From Arthrobacter crystallopoietes (GTDB lineage: Bacteria; Actinomycetota; Actinomycetes; Actinomycetales; Micrococcaceae): a DNA stretch of 64,000 nucleotides. The stretch lies in NCBI RefSeq assembly GCF_017603825.1, contig NZ_CP072014.1, forward strand, positions 2,542,001 to 2,606,000, in the 5' to 3' direction. The notes beneath the pieces are model-generated. The model was not told the DNA's origin and did not search any database. It saw only the letters and a list, made by a program, of their open reading frames with translations. Positions 1-8,402 of the stretch are shown here, one piece after another. The translations under genes were made by a program, and so were the position numbers. Each line of letters begins with the position of its first letter. Position 1 is the stretch's first letter.

Positions 1-239
1 TCGTTCAGGACCAGTTCCGTTACGCCATCCAGCAGTGCTGCACGGTTGTCGGCGTAGCGGTACAGGCTCATCGGGTCCCTGCCCAGTTCCTGCCCTAGCC
101 GGCGCATCGTCAGGGCTTCCAGGCCTTCGGCATCCACGAGTTCGAGTGCGGCCGAAAGCACCGCCTCGCGGGTCAGCTTCGACCTGCCGCGGGGGACGTG
201 GTCCTGCCGGGAGTCGTTCGAGGGGGGCATGGTTTCCAT
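1..239 (-). CDS. TetR-family transcriptional regulator (partial, N-terminal part)
   Basis: The minus-strand frame starts at 239 (or at an in-frame ATG at 230) and runs off the window start, so only about 79 residues are visible. They form the N-terminal DNA-binding domain typical of TetR regulators: a basic stretch, then LTREAVLSAALELVDAEG, then the helix-turn-helix residues RRLGQELGRDPMSLYRYADN. The ligand-binding C-terminal domain lies outside, so the inducer cannot be guessed. A 26-bp imperfect palindrome lies about 57 bp upstream (296-321) and is a candidate autoregulatory operator. Confidence 0.85.
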   Translation of the reverse strand, partial: METMPPSNDSRQDHVPRGRSKLTREAVLSAALELVDAEGLEALTMRRLGQELGRDPMSLYRYADNRAALLDGVTELVLN

Positions 240-295
240 CCTGATCGGAGCGCAGCGGAAGGTAGGTGCTTGTCAGTCCACCGCACTTGCATTAC

Positions 296-321
296 CCGTA
301 GTCTACGCCTAAAGTCTACGG
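296..321. promoter_or_regulatory. Imperfect palindrome, candidate TetR operator
   Basis: Outer arms CCGTAG and CTACGG frame a 26-bp imperfect palindrome (arms CCGTAGtCT / AGtCTACGG) in the intergenic region between the partial TetR gene (minus) and the small gene at 467 (plus). GTCTACG also occurs twice as a direct repeat within it. Position and symmetry fit a TetR dimer-pair site; this is inference. Confidence 0.5.
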
Positions 322-466
322 TGTAGGGCGTCGCTTCGGCTTCGTCCCATCGGCGGCCACCCCAGTCAGGGACGGCGGCTGCTTCGGTGCTTGGTGCACG
401 GCTCCGAAGTCATTTGCTGCTGTAGCGAAACGGCGGCACCAAGGCACCCTGAGGAAAAGAGCCACC

Positions 467-721
467 ATGGCACATTCCCACTTCGACCGATTCCTGCAGG
501 AAGCGACCGCCCCTGACCTTGAATCGGACCGCACACTTGCCCCCGGTCCTCTGTACGGTCTGTACGTCAGCTGGTGCGAAGTCACACGGACTCCGCGCCG
601 GACGGAGAAAACCTTTCGGGCTGCCATGAGGAGCCGCGTCGGTGCCGGGCCCAACGGCCTGTGCATGAAAGGTCCGGCCGCGGCTGATTACTTCCTGGCC
701 AGCTATCCACGACTGACCTGA
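467..721 (+). CDS. Small conserved hypothetical protein (84 aa)
   Basis: An 84-aa protein starts at ATG 467 after a purine-rich ribosome binding site (GAGGAAAAG). It carries a compact predicted helical pattern, LYGLYVSWCEVTRTPRRTEKT then FRAAMRSRVG, that resembles winged-helix tails of phage or plasmid primase-type proteins (the L-Y-x-x-Y-x-x-W-C pattern). I cannot assign a function. It stands alone between the TetR and kinase genes; no transmembrane segment or signal peptide is visible. Strong G/C third-position bias and the RBS support it being real. Confidence 0.7.
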   Translation: MAHSHFDRFLQEATAPDLESDRTLAPGPLYGLYVSWCEVTRTPRRTEKTFRAAMRSRVGAGPNGLCMKGPAAADYFLASYPRLT

Positions 722-868
722 ACCCGGTTCACGGCACCGGCCCGCCGGGATCCCGGCGCGGCAAATCCGGCACTGGTAGTAAATGACGTGGTTCTGCCGA
801 CTTGGCGTTCATCCCACACCGGGACTGCGGTCAGCGTCCAAGGCCACTGACTTGAGGGAAATCTGATA

Positions 869-2251
869 TTGGGCATGATTGAAAGAGGGCACCTGCTCAG
901 CGGGCGTTACCGGATCGAGGAGCTCGTCGGCCGCGGGGGTCAATCCAGCGTATACCGCGCGGTCGATCAACTGCTGGAGCGGGACGTGGCGGTCAAGGTA
1001 TTCCATAGAAGCCGGCACGGCGACGCCGAGCAGGCCCGCCGGCAGGAATCCGAAGTGCGGATCCTGGCCGGGATGAGCCACCATGCGCTCGTCACATTGT
1101 TCGATACGGGTGTAGACCCCACGAACGCATCCGTCTCCTATCTGGTCATGGAGCTTGTGCGCGGCCCCGATCTTCGCCGGCGCCGCGCACAGGCACCGGT
1201 CTCTGCTGCGCATGTGGCGCTGATTGGCCATGATCTTGCTGACGGCCTTGCCTATATCCACCATCACGGAATTGTCCACCGGGACGTCAAACCGGCCAAC
1301 GTTCTCCTGGTTGACTACAACCACCAAGATCCGAGGCCGCGTGCCAAGCTAAGTGATTTCGGCGTCGCCATGATCCTGGGAGACGACGGGTTCGACGATG
1401 GGGATACTTCCGGAACGCCGCACTACCTGAGTCCTGAGCAGGCTGTGGGGGAACCTGTGGGCCCGTCCTGCGACGTGTACTCACTCGGACTGGTCCTGCT
1501 CGAAGCGCTGACCGGCGAGGTGGCCTTTCCGGGTGCCCCGATCCAGTCGGCACTGGCCCGGCTGCTGCATCCTCCGCAGGTCCCGGCCGGCCTCGCGCCC
1601 CGATGGGCCGAACTGCTGACCTCAATGCTCTCTCGCGACCCCTCCTCCAGGCCGTCCGCCCTGGAGGTCTCCCTGGCGCTACGGCAGGAAATTTCCCGGG
1701 GCGCCGGGAGGCGCAGGGTTGAGTCCTCTCCGTGGGATGATGAGGAGTCCAGGATGCAGGCGGTGCACCGGTACCGGATCCTGGACACGCTTCCCGACGG
1801 CATGTTCGACCGGGTGGCAATGATCGCGGCACGGGTATTCTCCGTGCCTGTCGCGATTGTGAGCATAGTGGACCATGACCGCATCTGGTTCAAAACGCAT
1901 CACGGCACGGAGGTCGAACAAATCGGCAGGGATCCGGGCCTGTGTGCCTCAGCTATTCTTCAAGATGGCCCGTGGATCATCCCAGACGCAACCGCTGATC
2001 CAAGGACCCTAACCAATCCCCTGGTAGCAGGGGAATTCGGGCTGCAATTCTATGCCGGTGTCCCGTTGCGCACACCCGACGGCTACAACCTCGGAACCCT
2101 CTGCGTGATCGACCGTGAACCGCGGGAATTCAGCGACGAGGACGCCCGGACACTGGCCGACCTGGCCGCAATTGTGATGAATGATCTGGAGTTGCGGCTG
2201 CAGACAAGGCAGAGCATTGCCGCGCGCCAACCGGTACCAGTCATGGCCTAG
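869..2251 (+). CDS. Ser/Thr protein kinase fused to a C-terminal GAF domain
   Basis: A 460-aa cytosolic protein. Residues about 14-275 form a Hanks-type kinase: glycine loop GRGGQSSVY (about 21-29), invariant lysine in AVKVF (about 43), catalytic loop HRDVKPANV, DFG, and activation-segment end GTPHYLSPEQ. Unlike most actinobacterial Pkn proteins it has no transmembrane segment or PASTA repeats. The C-terminal part (about 300-445) is a GAF domain, with VPVAIVSIVDHDRIWFKT and GVPLRTPDGYNLGTLCVID. A GAF module suggests kinase control by a small ligand or redox signal. The TTG start at 869 is preferred because GAGGG sits 10 nt upstream; ATG 875 is the alternative. Confidence 0.9.
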   Translation: MGMIERGHLLSGRYRIEELVGRGGQSSVYRAVDQLLERDVAVKVFHRSRHGDAEQARRQESEVRILAGMSHHALVTLFDTGVDPTNASVSYLVMELVRGPDLRRRRAQAPVSAAHVALIGHDLADGLAYIHHHGIVHRDVKPANVLLVDYNHQDPRPRAKLSDFGVAMILGDDGFDDGDTSGTPHYLSPEQAVGEPVGPSCDVYSLGLVLLEALTGEVAFPGAPIQSALARLLHPPQVPAGLAPRWAELLTSMLSRDPSSRPSALEVSLALRQEISRGAGRRRVESSPWDDEESRMQAVHRYRILDTLPDGMFDRVAMIAARVFSVPVAIVSIVDHDRIWFKTHHGTEVEQIGRDPGLCASAILQDGPWIIPDATADPRTLTNPLVAGEFGLQFYAGVPLRTPDGYNLGTLCVIDREPREFSDEDARTLADLAAIVMNDLELRLQTRQSIAARQPVPVMA

Positions 2252-2327
2252 CCGTGCCCAGCGGGCATACAGTTTTTTCGATAGAGGGGTCCGGCATGGC
2301 TCCCGACTCAAGTACTTGGAGGCGGTC

Positions 2328-3227
2328 ATGGATTTGGCGCGGACTTTTGAATCGATCGTCATCATTTTCAATCCCAACAGCACCGGTGACGCGCCCAAAC
2401 TGGCGGAGCAGCTTCGCGACCGGTTGGGTGAACTGCTGACCTACACACCGGAAATCGAGCTGCAGCCCACCGGGCATGCCGGGCACGCCGTCACGTTGGC
2501 ACACGACGCCGCCGCCGGAGGAGGGAATGTCCTGATCGTGTCCGTCAGCGGCGACGGCGGGTACAACGAAGTCGTCAACGGTGTCATGCGGGCCGGCAAC
2601 CCCAACGCGGTGTGTGCTGTCATGGCCGCCGGAAACGCCAACGACCACCGCAGGACCACGGGCACCATGCCGCTGGCAGAAGCCATCGCCCAAGGTCGGG
2701 TACGCCGTATCGACCTGCTGCGGATCCACACTGGCCGGGGACCGGATACCCCTGCCGAATACGCGCACTCCTACATCGGGTTCGGCCTGACTCCGGTGAT
2801 GGCAATCGATCTGGAGAAGGGCAGCAAAGGGGCCCTCAAGGAAATGGTCTCCGTGGTGCGCACGTTCTCAAAGTTCCAGCCCTTCGAAATACGCCAAACG
2901 GACCGCAAGCGCCGGAAGTTCGACAGCATCGTCTTCGCCAACATTGCCGAAATGGCGAAGTATGCCACGCTCAGCGAGGCCGACGACAAGCTCTCGGACG
3001 GAAAATTCGAGGTAGTCATCTTCCCGCACATGCCCAAGTGGCGGGTCCTGCTGACGGCACTGCGCGCCACCACCCAAGGCCTCGGAAACCAGCCCAGCGT
3101 GAGCAGTTACGAGTTCACCACGCTGAAGCCCCTGCCGTACCAGATCGACGGTGAAGTGAAGTCCGTTGACGCCGGAACTTTCGTCAAGGTCGAGTGCGTA
3201 CCGTCCGCCCTGCCCATTCTCGGGTGA
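2328..3227 (+). CDS. Diacylglycerol kinase catalytic-domain protein (lipid kinase family)
   Basis: A 299-aa protein starting at ATG 2328, six bases after GGAGG (2318-2322). The N-terminal half has the DAGK catalytic fold: a phosphate-binding strand IVIIFNPNSTGD, the nucleotide loop SVSGDGGYNEVVNG (the family GGDGT-like motif) and a glycine-rich AAGNANDH segment. Members phosphorylate diacylglycerol or related lipids at the membrane face. The GDGG signature departs slightly from canonical GGDGT, so the exact lipid substrate is open. It lies 76 bp after the kinase-GAF gene in the same direction and may be cotranscribed. Confidence 0.8.
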   Translation: MDLARTFESIVIIFNPNSTGDAPKLAEQLRDRLGELLTYTPEIELQPTGHAGHAVTLAHDAAAGGGNVLIVSVSGDGGYNEVVNGVMRAGNPNAVCAVMAAGNANDHRRTTGTMPLAEAIAQGRVRRIDLLRIHTGRGPDTPAEYAHSYIGFGLTPVMAIDLEKGSKGALKEMVSVVRTFSKFQPFEIRQTDRKRRKFDSIVFANIAEMAKYATLSEADDKLSDGKFEVVIFPHMPKWRVLLTALRATTQGLGNQPSVSSYEFTTLKPLPYQIDGEVKSVDAGTFVKVECVPSALPILG

Positions 3228-3325
3228 GCGCATTGCAGGAACGGAAAGATCAAGGCGCCGACCGCTGGCCACGGACTGAACCCGACGCGGCGGCACCTTC
3301 GCAGGGCTCACGAAAGGTAGACCCA

Positions 3326-4156
3326 ATGCAGCGCACTACCCAGAAAGGCAGGGCGGCCTTGGCCGGAGTTGCGCGGACCCACGGAACCCGCGTGGGCGCG
3401 CACGATGAGCTCAGGGCAAGGATCGTGACCACAGGTTCCTTGGATGCCCACGTGTACTCCCTGGCCGGGCCGCAGACGACGTCGGTTGCCACGGTCTTTG
3501 TGCTGCTGCATGGTATCGGTATGTCCCACCGCTACTACCGCAGACTGCAGCAGGTCCTGGCGGGATACGGAGATGTCCATTCCTTCGACCTGCCGGGATT
3601 CGGCGCAGCCGCCAAACCGGACCGGCAGATTTCCGTGGCCGAGTATGCCGCGGTCATCGCCGGCACGCTCGACGAGCTGGGCACCGGACCCGTCGTGGTG
3701 GTTGGGCATTCCATGGGCACGCAGTTCGCCACCGAACTTGCCCTTTTGCGCCCTGACTTAGTCTCGCACGCGGTGCTGATCGGCCCCGTTGTCGATTCAG
3801 CACGCCGGAATGTCCTGATCCAGGCCCTTCTGCTGGGAGCTGACTCGCTCACGGAGAGCCTGGCGGGCAACGCCATAGTGTTTACCGACTACGTGCGCTC
3901 CGGCATACGCTGGTATCTGACCGAACTGCCGGTAATGATGTCTTACGATCTGGAAAAGAGAGTGAGCCATATCGCCCAGCCCGTACTGGTAGTCCGGGGC
4001 TCACGCGACCCGGTAGCGTCCCGGTCCTGGTGCCAAAACCTGACCGCCATCGCCGCGCGCGGACGCTTCCTGGAAATACCGGGCAAACCGCACATCGTCC
4101 ACTACGGTGCGGCCGCCAGGACAGCAGCCGCCATACTGGCCTTCACCCTAGCGTAG
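3326..4156 (+). CDS. Alpha/beta-hydrolase
   Basis: A 276-aa serine hydrolase starting at ATG 3326 after GAAAGG. The oxyanion motif is LLHGIGMSHRYY, the nucleophile elbow is GHSMGTQ (Ser), the acid is the Asp of RGSRDPVA and the base is the His of KPHIVHY, so the catalytic triad is complete. There is no signal peptide. Substrate is unknown: the fold covers esterases, lipases and C-C hydrolases. It is about 100 bp downstream of the lipid-kinase gene, consistent with but not proving a lipid-related role. Confidence 0.85.
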   Translation: MQRTTQKGRAALAGVARTHGTRVGAHDELRARIVTTGSLDAHVYSLAGPQTTSVATVFVLLHGIGMSHRYYRRLQQVLAGYGDVHSFDLPGFGAAAKPDRQISVAEYAAVIAGTLDELGTGPVVVVGHSMGTQFATELALLRPDLVSHAVLIGPVVDSARRNVLIQALLLGADSLTESLAGNAIVFTDYVRSGIRWYLTELPVMMSYDLEKRVSHIAQPVLVVRGSRDPVASRSWCQNLTAIAARGRFLEIPGKPHIVHYGAAARTAAAILAFTLA

Positions 4157-4353
4157 ATCCGGACCGAAGCCTTAGAGCGAAGCCTCAACTTGGTCCGAAC
4201 GGGTGAGCGCACGCTGCAGCAGCCGGATCTTCACGCCTTGACTACCCGACGGAACCCCAGACTGAGCCGGGTACAACAGCGTCCCGGTGGCGATTGAGGA
4301 CGAGTCCGCGCTTGCAGCGATGCCCCTGGTCGTCGCGCAGGGCGGCGTTCGGC

Positions 4354-5085
4354 TCAATCCTCGAAGGAGGTTTGCACCGGTCCTTGGCCGATGGCGGACA
4401 CGATTCCTGCTGCAACCTGGCGGAGCTTGACGTTCCGGCTGCTGGAGGCGTTCTTCAGGATACTGAACGCCTCGTCCTGGCTGCAGCGGTTCTGGCCCAT
4501 GATGATCCCGACGGCGAGATCGATAGTGGTCCGCGAGTCCATGGCCCGCTTCAGATGGTCAGCAGTTTCCGACCTGTGGGCAAGACGCAGAGCCAGCTGC
4601 AGCGCCCGCGACGCCTGGGCGGCATAGCCTTCGGCGATCCGCACGGCGTCCGCCCCGAAGGTGTCCGGTTCCCGCGCATAGAAGTTCAACGCGGCACCGC
4701 CGCTTTCACCCAGGATCAGCGGCACTCCCATCATGGAGTAGAAGCCGAATTCGGCAACGGCAGCGAAGTAGTCCGGCCACCGGTTATCCGTGCGCACATC
4801 GGATATGACCGTTGTGTGTTCGGTGGCAATGGCGTGCAGGCAAGGCCCGCTGCCAAAACCGTATTGAACTTCGTCCAGCAGCTTGGCCTGGGCACTGCTG
4901 CTGGCTACCGTGAGGGCTCGCTTGTTACGCTTCAAAGTCACTCCGCAGTGCACCTCGACGGCCCCGCCAAGAATGTCGGAGGAAAAGACGGCCAGGTCCT
5001 CAAGGAAGTCGTCAACATCCTCGTTGCTGAGGATCAGATCCTGGAGTTGTTCCGCCACAGGAGTCTCCGCGTAATTCTCTTGCAT
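4354..5085 (-). CDS. GAF-ANTAR domain RNA-binding antiterminator
   Basis: A 243-aa regulator. Residues about 20-165 form a GAF domain (YGFGSGPCLHAIATEHTTV, then WPDYFAAVAEFGFYSMMGVP). The C-terminal 65 residues form an ANTAR domain (AMDSRTTIDLAVGIIMGQNR, QDEAFSILKNASS), which in this family binds paired hairpins in mRNA leaders to prevent termination. No ribosome binding site is seen. A TAGACT -10 box ends exactly 6 nt before the ATG, which suggests a leaderless transcript. The gene is transcribed divergently from the hydrolase at 5227. Confidence 0.9.
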   Translation of the reverse strand: MQENYAETPVAEQLQDLILSNEDVDDFLEDLAVFSSDILGGAVEVHCGVTLKRNKRALTVASSSAQAKLLDEVQYGFGSGPCLHAIATEHTTVISDVRTDNRWPDYFAAVAEFGFYSMMGVPLILGESGGAALNFYAREPDTFGADAVRIAEGYAAQASRALQLALRLAHRSETADHLKRAMDSRTTIDLAVGIIMGQNRCSQDEAFSILKNASSSRNVKLRQVAAGIVSAIGQGPVQTSFED

Positions 5086-5091
5086 CCGACA

Positions 5092-5097
5092 AGTCTA
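5092..5097 (-). promoter_or_regulatory. -10 element TAGACT of a likely leaderless promoter
   Basis: Minus-strand TAGACT is followed by 6 nt and then the ATG at 5085, with no Shine-Dalgarno. This spacing is the usual layout of actinobacterial leaderless transcripts where +1 is the A of ATG. A clear -35 is not visible. The MarR gene at 41317 shows the same layout. Confidence 0.5.
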
Positions 5098-5226
5098 AAG
5101 TGCCCTGGGCATAAAAGACCGCCCGTGTTCCACGCGCTGTCCGCAGGAGTGCGCCCCATGGATGTCCACCGGCGCTCGTGTGGTAGCCGTGGACGGGTGG
5201 TTTGGGATGCGCGTAGCGTTGTATCC

Positions 5227-6024
5227 ATGAGCGAGATCCGTGTTAACGGGGTGTCCCTCTACTACGAGGAACATGGCGACGGCGTTCCGATCCTGTGCAT
5301 CCACGGCACCGGCAGCTCGGCGAAGGTCTGGGGCGCGGCGGTGGACGAACTTGCCAAACGTGGACGGACGATCATCTACGACCGGCGCGGCTGCACCCGC
5401 AGCGAGCGGCCGGAACCGTACACGATGACCTCGGTGGGCGAACATACAGAGGACGCCGCGGCGCTGCTGCAGGCACTCAAGGCGACCCCCGCCGTCGTTA
5501 TTGGACGCAGTTACGGCGGTGAGATCGCCGTTGATCTTGTGCAACGCTACCCGGGCCTGGTCAGGGCCCTTGTCCTGCTGGAGCCGGCCATCGTGACCAT
5601 GACGGCGGAGGCCCATGCGTGGGAAGGCGCCTTGGAGGCGAACGTCGCCGCGGCCGCGGCAACCGGGGGACCGGAGGCCGGGGCGGACTGCTTCTACCGC
5701 GAGATCCTCGGCGACGACGGCTGGGCGCAGCTACCGGGGACCTGGCGGCGCATGGTGCTCGATAACGCTCCTGCCATCCTGGCCGAGCTGAAGGGCGGGT
5801 CTTCAAGGCCGGACCAGGAGCAGTTGGCCCACGTGCGAAAGCCGGTGTTGCTTGTTTCCGGTGCCGCGTCGCCGCCGGTCTTCCGTGCCGTCGACAGTGT
5901 GCTGGCGGACCTGATCCCCGGGTCGCGGCACGAAGTCGTGGAGGGCGGCCACCTCATCGATCCGGCATCGACCGAGGTGCTGGCGTTTCTCGACGGGCAG
6001 CTGGCGGGAGGCAGCGGGCGTTAG
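5227..6024 (+). CDS. Alpha/beta-hydrolase
   Basis: A 265-aa hydrolase starting at ATG 5227 (MSEIRVNGVSLYYEEHGDG). It has the HG oxyanion motif (CIHGTGSSAKVW), the nucleophile elbow GRSYGG (Ser), and a C-terminal histidine in VEGGHLIDP. The nucleophile elbow has Arg where many family members have His. It resembles the large group of soluble epoxide-hydrolase/haloperoxidase-like esterases; substrate unknown. It is a separate lineage from the hydrolase at 3326. Confidence 0.85.
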   Translation: MSEIRVNGVSLYYEEHGDGVPILCIHGTGSSAKVWGAAVDELAKRGRTIIYDRRGCTRSERPEPYTMTSVGEHTEDAAALLQALKATPAVVIGRSYGGEIAVDLVQRYPGLVRALVLLEPAIVTMTAEAHAWEGALEANVAAAAATGGPEAGADCFYREILGDDGWAQLPGTWRRMVLDNAPAILAELKGGSSRPDQEQLAHVRKPVLLVSGAASPPVFRAVDSVLADLIPGSRHEVVEGGHLIDPASTEVLAFLDGQLAGGSGR

Positions 6025-6069
6025 CCTAGGGTTGCGTGAGCTCAGGCTGCGGTAGTTTGTCTCAGGGGC

Positions 6070-7146
6070 TCAACGCCAGGAGAAACGGGCGATATCGGCG
6101 GCTCCGATCAGTCCCGCCTTCGGTCCCAGCGCGGCCAGCTCGATGGGCGCTGCTGGGCGGAAACCACGGCCGGTGAGGTTGCGTCCGAACGCGCGGCGGG
6201 TCGGTTCCAGCAGCAGCTCGCCGGCTTCGGAAAGTCCGCCACCGATTACAAACATCCCGGGGTCCAAGGCAGCCGCAAGGTTTGCCAAGCCCAGGCCGAG
6301 CCACTCGCCGATGTCCTCGATCAACTGGATGCTGGCCGGATCCCCGTCCCGGGCCAGGGAAGTGACGACGGCGCCCGTGATGTCCTCTGCCCGGCCATCC
6401 ACCGCGCGGAGCCACTCCTGGGCGACCGGGGAATTGGCGCGGGCAAGTTCGCGTGCTTCGCGCCCGAGGGCGTTGCCGGAGGCATATTGTTCCCAGCAGC
6501 CTCGGTTCCCGCACTCACAGCGGTGGCCGTGGGGGACGATGACCTGGTGGCCGAATTCGCCGGCCACACCCCAGTTTCCCCGCTCGAGCCGGCCATCGAT
6601 GACGATGGAACCGCCGATGCCGGTTCCCAGCGTGATGCAGACCAGCCGGCTCTGCCCGCTGCCCGCGCCGAAGCGGCATTCCGCCCACGCCGCGGCATCG
6701 GCGTCGTTGGCCAGCGAGACCCTGCGGTGGAGGAGCTTTTCAAGATTGGTTCGCACCGGCTCGTTGCGCCAGGCCAGGTGCGGGCTGAACAGGACAGTGC
6801 TGCCGCTGCGGTCCATCCACCCGGCCGCGCCGATGCCGACCGACAGGATGCGGTGCTCGGCGGACAGGGAGCGGACGAGGGAGACGATGACCTGCTCCAC
6901 CTCGCGGGGATCGTGCCCAGGGGTGGCGCGCACTTCTTCGGCGAGGATCCGCCCGTCCGCGTCGACCACGCCGGCGGCGACTTTGGTGCCCCCGATGTCG
7001 ATCCCGATGGACAGGCCCCGGCGGGTCAGTCTGCTGGGCAGCCGGAGCTGGGGGCGTGCACGCGGAACGCGGCCACTGCGCAGGGCCGCGGGGGGAACTC
7101 TTGGAGTGCGCGGGCGGCCAGGGTCGTCAACTCTCATCTGTTTCAT
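6070..7146 (-). CDS. ROK-family sugar kinase (glucokinase-like)
   Basis: A cytosolic kinase of about 358 aa. The ATP phosphate-binding motif is GIDIGGTKVAAGVVD, the substrate region has LANDADAAAWAE, and the ROK zinc signature is CECGNRGCWEQYASG with three cysteines; GTGIGGSI follows the catalytic Asp region. Best guess is ATP-dependent glucokinase. The start is uncertain: the frame is open further upstream, but the residues before 7146 look non-coding; 7137 is an alternative. The extension before the conserved domain (about 45 residues, R/P rich) is unusual. It is divergent from the inositol operon, sharing the 7147-7409 intergenic region. Confidence 0.8.
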   Translation of the reverse strand: MKQMRVDDPGRPRTPRVPPAALRSGRVPRARPQLRLPSRLTRRGLSIGIDIGGTKVAAGVVDADGRILAEEVRATPGHDPREVEQVIVSLVRSLSAEHRILSVGIGAAGWMDRSGSTVLFSPHLAWRNEPVRTNLEKLLHRRVSLANDADAAAWAECRFGAGSGQSRLVCITLGTGIGGSIVIDGRLERGNWGVAGEFGHQVIVPHGHRCECGNRGCWEQYASGNALGREARELARANSPVAQEWLRAVDGRAEDITGAVVTSLARDGDPASIQLIEDIGEWLGLGLANLAAALDPGMFVIGGGLSEAGELLLEPTRRAFGRNLTGRGFRPAAPIELAALGPKAGLIGAADIARFSWR

Positions 7147-7287
7147 ACTAGAGGCACTTCTGCTGCTGACGGTGATACTAGCTCCGATGGCGGACCTCGC
7201 AGACCGGGCTGGGGAGCGGCGTTTCCTGCCTTCCGCCGCAGCCGGCTCCCACATCTACTGAGGCAAGTTTTACGGCTCATGTAAGTA

Positions 7288-7313
7288 TGTCAGTACAAAT
7301 GTTTGACAGGACA
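7288..7313. promoter_or_regulatory. Two adjacent GntR-type operators with TTGACA -35 of the iol operon
   Basis: TGTCAGTACA (7288-7297) and TGACAGGACA (7304-7313) lie 16 bp apart. A perfect -35 hexamer TTGACA (7303-7308) lies inside the second copy. A plausible weak -10 follows at about 7326-7332. The same 10-mer occurs before the tautomerase, gntR and the ABC operon. A repressor bound here would cover the -35, so this is likely the main inositol switch. Confidence 0.65.
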
Positions 7314-7409
7314 TTTGCCGTCGTGCAAAGTAGTTGGTGTGGTTCGGCTCACAGCCGGCCGCCAGGCGGCCGTGAAGGGCCCCCCGAAACAGAAAGGCCG
7401 AGGATCTAA

Positions 7410-8402
7410 GTGGCTCACGATTTGCTTACTATGGGACGGATCAGCGTCGACATTTATCCGAATGAGATCGGGGTCGGGCTGGCAGACGTCAGTTCGTTCG
7501 GCAAGTACCTGGGCGGATCCCCGTCCAATGTTGCCGTGGCCGCCGCGCGGCACGGCCGCCGCAGCGCCATCATCACCCGTACCGGCGAGGACCCGTTCGG
7601 CGAGTACCTGCACCGCGAACTGCGCAAGTTCGGTGTGGATGACAGCTTCATCACCGCAGTTCCGGGTCTGCAAACCCCGGCAACGTTCTGCGCCATCATG
7701 CCGCCGGAAGACTTCCCCCTCTACTTCTACGGCCGTTTCCCCACCGCCCCGGACCTGCAGATAGCAGCCGACGAACTGAACCTCGATGCCATCCGTGCAG
7801 CCGGCATCTTCTGGTCCACCGTTACCGGCCTGTGCCAGGAACCCAGCCGCTCCGCCCATCTGGCCGCCCATGAGGCGAGGCAACGCGAGAACCTGCAGGC
7901 CGGTCAATACACGGTCCTGGACCTGGACTACCGTCCGATGTTCTGGGCCTCCGAGGAGGAGGCCCGCGAGCAGGTATCCAAGATCCTGCCGCATGTTACC
8001 GTGGCCATCGGCAACGACAAGGAATGCGCCGTCGCCGTGGGTGAAGGCACCCCCGACGAGCAGGCGGACCGGCTGCTTGAGGCCGGCGTCGAGATCGCCG
8101 TGGTCAAGCTTGGACCCGAGGGCGTGATGGCCAAGACCCGCACCGAACGCGTGGTCTCGGCCCCAGTGCCCGTGGAAACGGTCAACGGCCTCGGCGCGGG
8201 CGATGCCTTCGGCGGCGCCTTCTGCCACGGCCTGCTGTCGGGCTGGCCGCTCGGGCTGGTCCTGGACTACGCCAACGCCTCCGGCGCGCTGGTGGCCTCG
8301 CGCCTATCCTGCGCCGATGCCATGCCTACTCCTCATGAGGTCAATTCCCTGCTGGCGGAGCGCGGACGCAACGTCCCGGCACCTGTGGAGGCAGTCCGAT
8401 GA
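7410..8402 (+). CDS. iolC: 5-dehydro-2-deoxygluconokinase IolC
   Basis: A 330-aa PfkB-family sugar kinase starting at GTG 7410. It phosphorylates 5-dehydro-2-deoxy-D-gluconate (DKG) to DKGP in inositol catabolism. Visible are the PfkB N-terminal motif (FGKYLGGSPSNVAVAAARHG) and the C-terminal ATP/catalytic signature (VNGLGAGDAFGGAFCHGLL, with the catalytic Asp). It opens the operon behind the operator pair at 7288-7313 and overlaps the next gene by ATGA. Length and context fit IolC. Confidence 0.92.
   Translation: MAHDLLTMGRISVDIYPNEIGVGLADVSSFGKYLGGSPSNVAVAAARHGRRSAIITRTGEDPFGEYLHRELRKFGVDDSFITAVPGLQTPATFCAIMPPEDFPLYFYGRFPTAPDLQIAADELNLDAIRAAGIFWSTVTGLCQEPSRSAHLAAHEARQRENLQAGQYTVLDLDYRPMFWASEEEAREQVSKILPHVTVAIGNDKECAVAVGEGTPDEQADRLLEAGVEIAVVKLGPEGVMAKTRTERVVSAPVPVETVNGLGAGDAFGGAFCHGLLSGWPLGLVLDYANASGALVASRLSCADAMPTPHEVNSLLAERGRNVPAPVEAVR

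Noticed and set aside
4172-4357. 61-codon minus-strand frame overlapping the GAF-ANTAR stop (TTGA overlap)
   Set aside because: TTG start without RBS, no recognisable domain and biased composition; it is more likely chance than a coupled small gene.
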